NCBI GenBank assembly: GCA_019114885.1
Contig: DXEQ01000199.1
Location: forward strand, 1-6,505
Source of the DNA: Candidatus Anaerobutyricum stercoripullorum
GTDB taxonomy: Bacteria > Bacillota > Clostridia > Lachnospirales > Lachnospiraceae
Length of the DNA: 6,505 bases
Direction of reading: 5' to 3'
Shown: one piece after another, positions 4,449 to 6,505 of the stretch
Layout of the letters: every line of letters starts with the position of its first letter
Numbering within the stretch: position 1 is the first letter of the stretch
The notes under the pieces: generated by a model
What the model saw: only the letters and a program-made list of their open reading frames with translations
What the model was told of the DNA's origin: nothing
Database searches by the model: none
Program-made: the position numbers and the translations under genes

Positions 4449-6505
4449 ATGAGAAAACTCTCTTACAAACTGGCAGCCGGACTGATGGCTGCGATGCTGA
4501 CACTCACCGGTGTCCCTTATGTGGGCGGTCTCCACGATGCGGGAACAGTCACGGCGGCAGAAAACAGCGATGCCGATGCGCAGGATACGCATGCCTTCGG
4601 GTACGGAGAAGCCGAGACACAGCTGGCGCCGGGCGTGTACACCGTGCCGGTGAAGATGATCAAGCTGTCTGCGGCGCCCGTTGATCGGAATAGTACATAT
4701 GATAGTTTCACGCAGGCACAGTATTCCATGGCGTGGGAATGTATTGGCAACGATGGAAAGGTGCAGGTGAAGGTCTACCAGGACGGAACGGCTTCCGTGA
4801 CCATGGATCTGCAGTCGGTTACCTTTAGCCGTCGACCGGGAGAAGATCCCCTCACGGATATGGCCACAAACTGGATTGTATATCAGGATTTTGACGAGTA
4901 TGTAGATGCGTCATTTAAGGGTGAATCCTTTGTAAAACAATATGGGAAAAATGCCCGGGTTGATGAGACGACGCCATTTTCTTTGAAAGTGGACGGAGAA
5001 ACGATAGAAAAGGACGCGCCGACCCGGATCACCTACAAGGTACCGGATACCAACAGGAACGCGGTCTTTGTGCGGATGTGGATTGACGCCATGCAGGTCA
5101 ATCAGGATTCCGCCTTTGTCTTTGACTGGAAGAATGCCGAGTGTGAGGAAGGCACACAGACGGAAAGTACCTGCATCCTTGACGCTTCCGATCTTGAGCA
5201 GGGCCAGACCTACATCGTTCCGGCCAGTCTCATGAAGTCTAATGACATTGCGTCCCCTTCCGCGGCCAGCGCAGCCCTCGGCAAGTATGTGGAGGTTACC
5301 GTAGATAAAAACGGAACGTACCAGATCACGGCAGATCTGTACAGCGTCAATATGGCAGGTCTGGTGGATTACTGCCAGGATATCCAATACTATGACGAAA
5401 CGCTCCCACTCACGGACAGCAGCAAATGGAAAGATGTTAAGGTGCTTGCAACACAGGAAGTACAGCGGTCTCTGGGCGAAGGGACGAAAACGGTTCCGAC
5501 ACGGATTTCCTTCCCGATGCCGAAAGAGATGCAGAATGAGCTGGAAGAGAGCAACGGCACCAGCGGCGGCGTTTTTATCAAGATGTTCGTGGAAGCCATG
5601 AACAGTTCGCCGAGCGCTTACGTTTCACTGGACTTTGCCAATGCGAAGGTGAAGGGTGACCCGACCCTGACTTATCAGGCGATGGGAAGTTCCAAAGTGG
5701 AACAGTTCGGTACCTATGATGTCAATGCGACAGTTTCCGTGGAGAACGGTAAGATTGCCAATGTGGATATCGAGGGAAGCAACTGGCTGGGAACCCACCA
5801 GAATACAAATAAAGGGATGTTGGCTATGGCGGCCGCAGGGATGGAAGAGAATCTGACAGGCAAATACGATACCGATGTGGACGGCATCGCAGGGGTGGAT
5901 GTGGTCACAGGCGCCACCTATTCTTCCAATGCTATCCGTGAGGCTGTCATGAACGCCCTTGATATGGAGATTCCGGTGGAAGAGATTCCGGAGGTGACGG
6001 AAGAAGTAAAGAATGGTCTGGAAGAAGGCGTGTATAAGGTGACGATCAAAAATATCACGGATGTGGTCGCCCACAGTCTGGTAGGCGAAGAGACGGCCGA
6101 CGCCTATGTGATCGTTGATGAAGACGGCAGCATGGATCTTCAGTACGAGATGGTCTCCAGCACGACGAAAGAGCCGCTGCAGGTGTTGGATTTTAACGGT
6201 TATTACAAGAACAATGACCGTTTCAGCAGCAGTAATCTGACTAAAGAAGGCGCGGTATACCGATTCGGCAAAGAAGATACCTATGGCTGGGATGTGGTTA
6301 CAGACATTCGCGTTCCGCTGGCAGGAGAAGTCAGCAGTCAGTACTATATCAACACTTATCTTTACGTGGACGCCATGAGTAATCTGGGTAAGGATGAACC
6401 GGAAGAAATAGAGGGAGTTTTATTCGATAAAGGAAGATTCAACATTGATTCCACCATCACCATTTACTGGGATGAGCTGGAGAAGGTGGACAGCAGTTCC
6501 GTAGA
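4449..6505 (+). CDS. Secreted protein with NEAT-like domains flanking a covalent-FMN (FMN_bind) domain (3' partial)
   Basis: ATG 4449 is preceded by a perfect AGGAGG (4437-4442) at six bases. The frame stays open to the window edge (685 codons), so the end lies beyond it. Residues 1-37 form a signal peptide (Arg-Lys, hydrophobic core, cleavage at VTAA|EN). NEAT-like domain 1 spans about 59-232 and domain 2 about 249-400. An FMN_bind domain spans about 421-503, and NEAT-like domain 3 runs from 524 to beyond 680. The flavinylation motif is D484-V-V-T-G-A-T490-Y-S-S; in this family FMN is linked to that threonine by ApbE outside the membrane. The NEAT-like domains share the opening pattern [PEQ]G-x-Y-x-V and a [WFY]-[IV]-[DE]-A-M strand (211-215, 380-384, 639-643). 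The probable role is extracellular electron transfer to a bound ligand, such as reduction of ferric haem or iron during uptake. The FMN domain is certain by motif; the NEAT-like fold is good but by eye; the substrate is inference. Confidence 0.85.
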   Translation, partial: MRKLSYKLAAGLMAAMLTLTGVPYVGGLHDAGTVTAAENSDADAQDTHAFGYGEAETQLAPGVYTVPVKMIKLSAAPVDRNSTYDSFTQAQYSMAWECIGNDGKVQVKVYQDGTASVTMDLQSVTFSRRPGEDPLTDMATNWIVYQDFDEYVDASFKGESFVKQYGKNARVDETTPFSLKVDGETIEKDAPTRITYKVPDTNRNAVFVRMWIDAMQVNQDSAFVFDWKNAECEEGTQTESTCILDASDLEQGQTYIVPASLMKSNDIASPSAASAALGKYVEVTVDKNGTYQITADLYSVNMAGLVDYCQDIQYYDETLPLTDSSKWKDVKVLATQEVQRSLGEGTKTVPTRISFPMPKEMQNELEESNGTSGGVFIKMFVEAMNSSPSAYVSLDFANAKVKGDPTLTYQAMGSSKVEQFGTYDVNATVSVENGKIANVDIEGSNWLGTHQNTNKGMLAMAAAGMEENLTGKYDTDVDGIAGVDVVTGATYSSNAIREAVMNALDMEIPVEEIPEVTEEVKNGLEEGVYKVTIKNITDVVAHSLVGEETADAYVIVDEDGSMDLQYEMVSSTTKEPLQVLDFNGYYKNNDRFSSSNLTKEGAVYRFGKEDTYGWDVVTDIRVPLAGEVSSQYYINTYLYVDAMSNLGKDEPEEIEGVLFDKGRFNIDSTITIYWDELEKVDSSSV

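Noticed and set aside
4391..4684. 97-codon + strand open frame starting in the leader
   Set aside because: It overlaps the signal-peptide region of the true gene in another frame, lacks a proper ribosome binding site, and has an Arg/Cys/Gly-rich composition typical of a wrong frame.
5625..6074. 149-codon minus-strand open frame, His/Ile-rich
   Set aside because: It is antisense to the FMN_bind domain, whose flavinylation motif is unmistakable on the + strand; its His richness reflects the reversed codons.
1..6505. Mobile element, CRISPR array, tRNA or rRNA
   Set aside because: No transposase or integrase frame, no regularly spaced repeat array, no cloverleaf or rRNA-like sequence was seen on either strand.

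Overview
The window carries four genes, all on the + strand, and reads as part of a haem/iron acquisition locus from an anaerobic gut-type Firmicute, most likely a member of the Lachnospiraceae or a close clostridial relative. That placement is inferred from protein style rather than from a marker gene. The clues are secreted modular proteins with FIVAR and BspA-type leucine-rich (LRR_5) modules, a very basic Lys/Arg-rich C-terminus in place of an LPXTG anchor, a 'VTAA|E' type signal cleavage site, strong purine-rich ribosome binding sites, and an extracellular FMN-binding module.

Layout. (1) Positions 2-2221 hold the 3' part of a large surface protein: NEAT-like domain, helical stretch, FIVAR, NEAT-like domain, FIVAR, Pro/Gln linker, basic LRR_5 tail. 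(2) A 104-bp gap contains a large hairpin. (3) Positions 2326-4050 hold two tandem, 30-bp spaced paralogous regulators. Each has a DtxR-type winged helix and dimerisation region followed by a beta-rich C-terminal domain that aligns by eye with the NEAT-like domains of the flanking surface proteins. (4) A 398-bp regulatory region (4051-4448) contains a promoter-like sequence, a strong intrinsic terminator, an iterated TTAGT/ACTAA dyad that looks like an operator, and a hairpin just upstream of a perfect AGGAGG. (5) Positions 4449 to the window end hold the 5' part of a secreted protein: signal peptide, two NEAT-like domains, a covalent-FMN (FMN_bind) domain with an intact D-x-x-T-G-A-T motif, and a third NEAT-like domain.

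How it may work (inference). The surface proteins would bind haem, or another ligand of this fold, outside the cell. The FMN domain would supply electrons next to the binding domains, for example to reduce ferric haem or iron. The two cytosolic regulators, which carry a related domain behind a DNA-binding head, would sense the imported ligand and/or Fe2+ and control the locus. The most unusual point is that all four genes appear to share one ligand-binding fold, inside and outside the cell, including a DtxR-NEAT-like fusion. No transporter, ApbE flavin transferase or haem-degrading enzyme lies in this window; they would be expected nearby. Domain assignments were made by eye and need profile searches.
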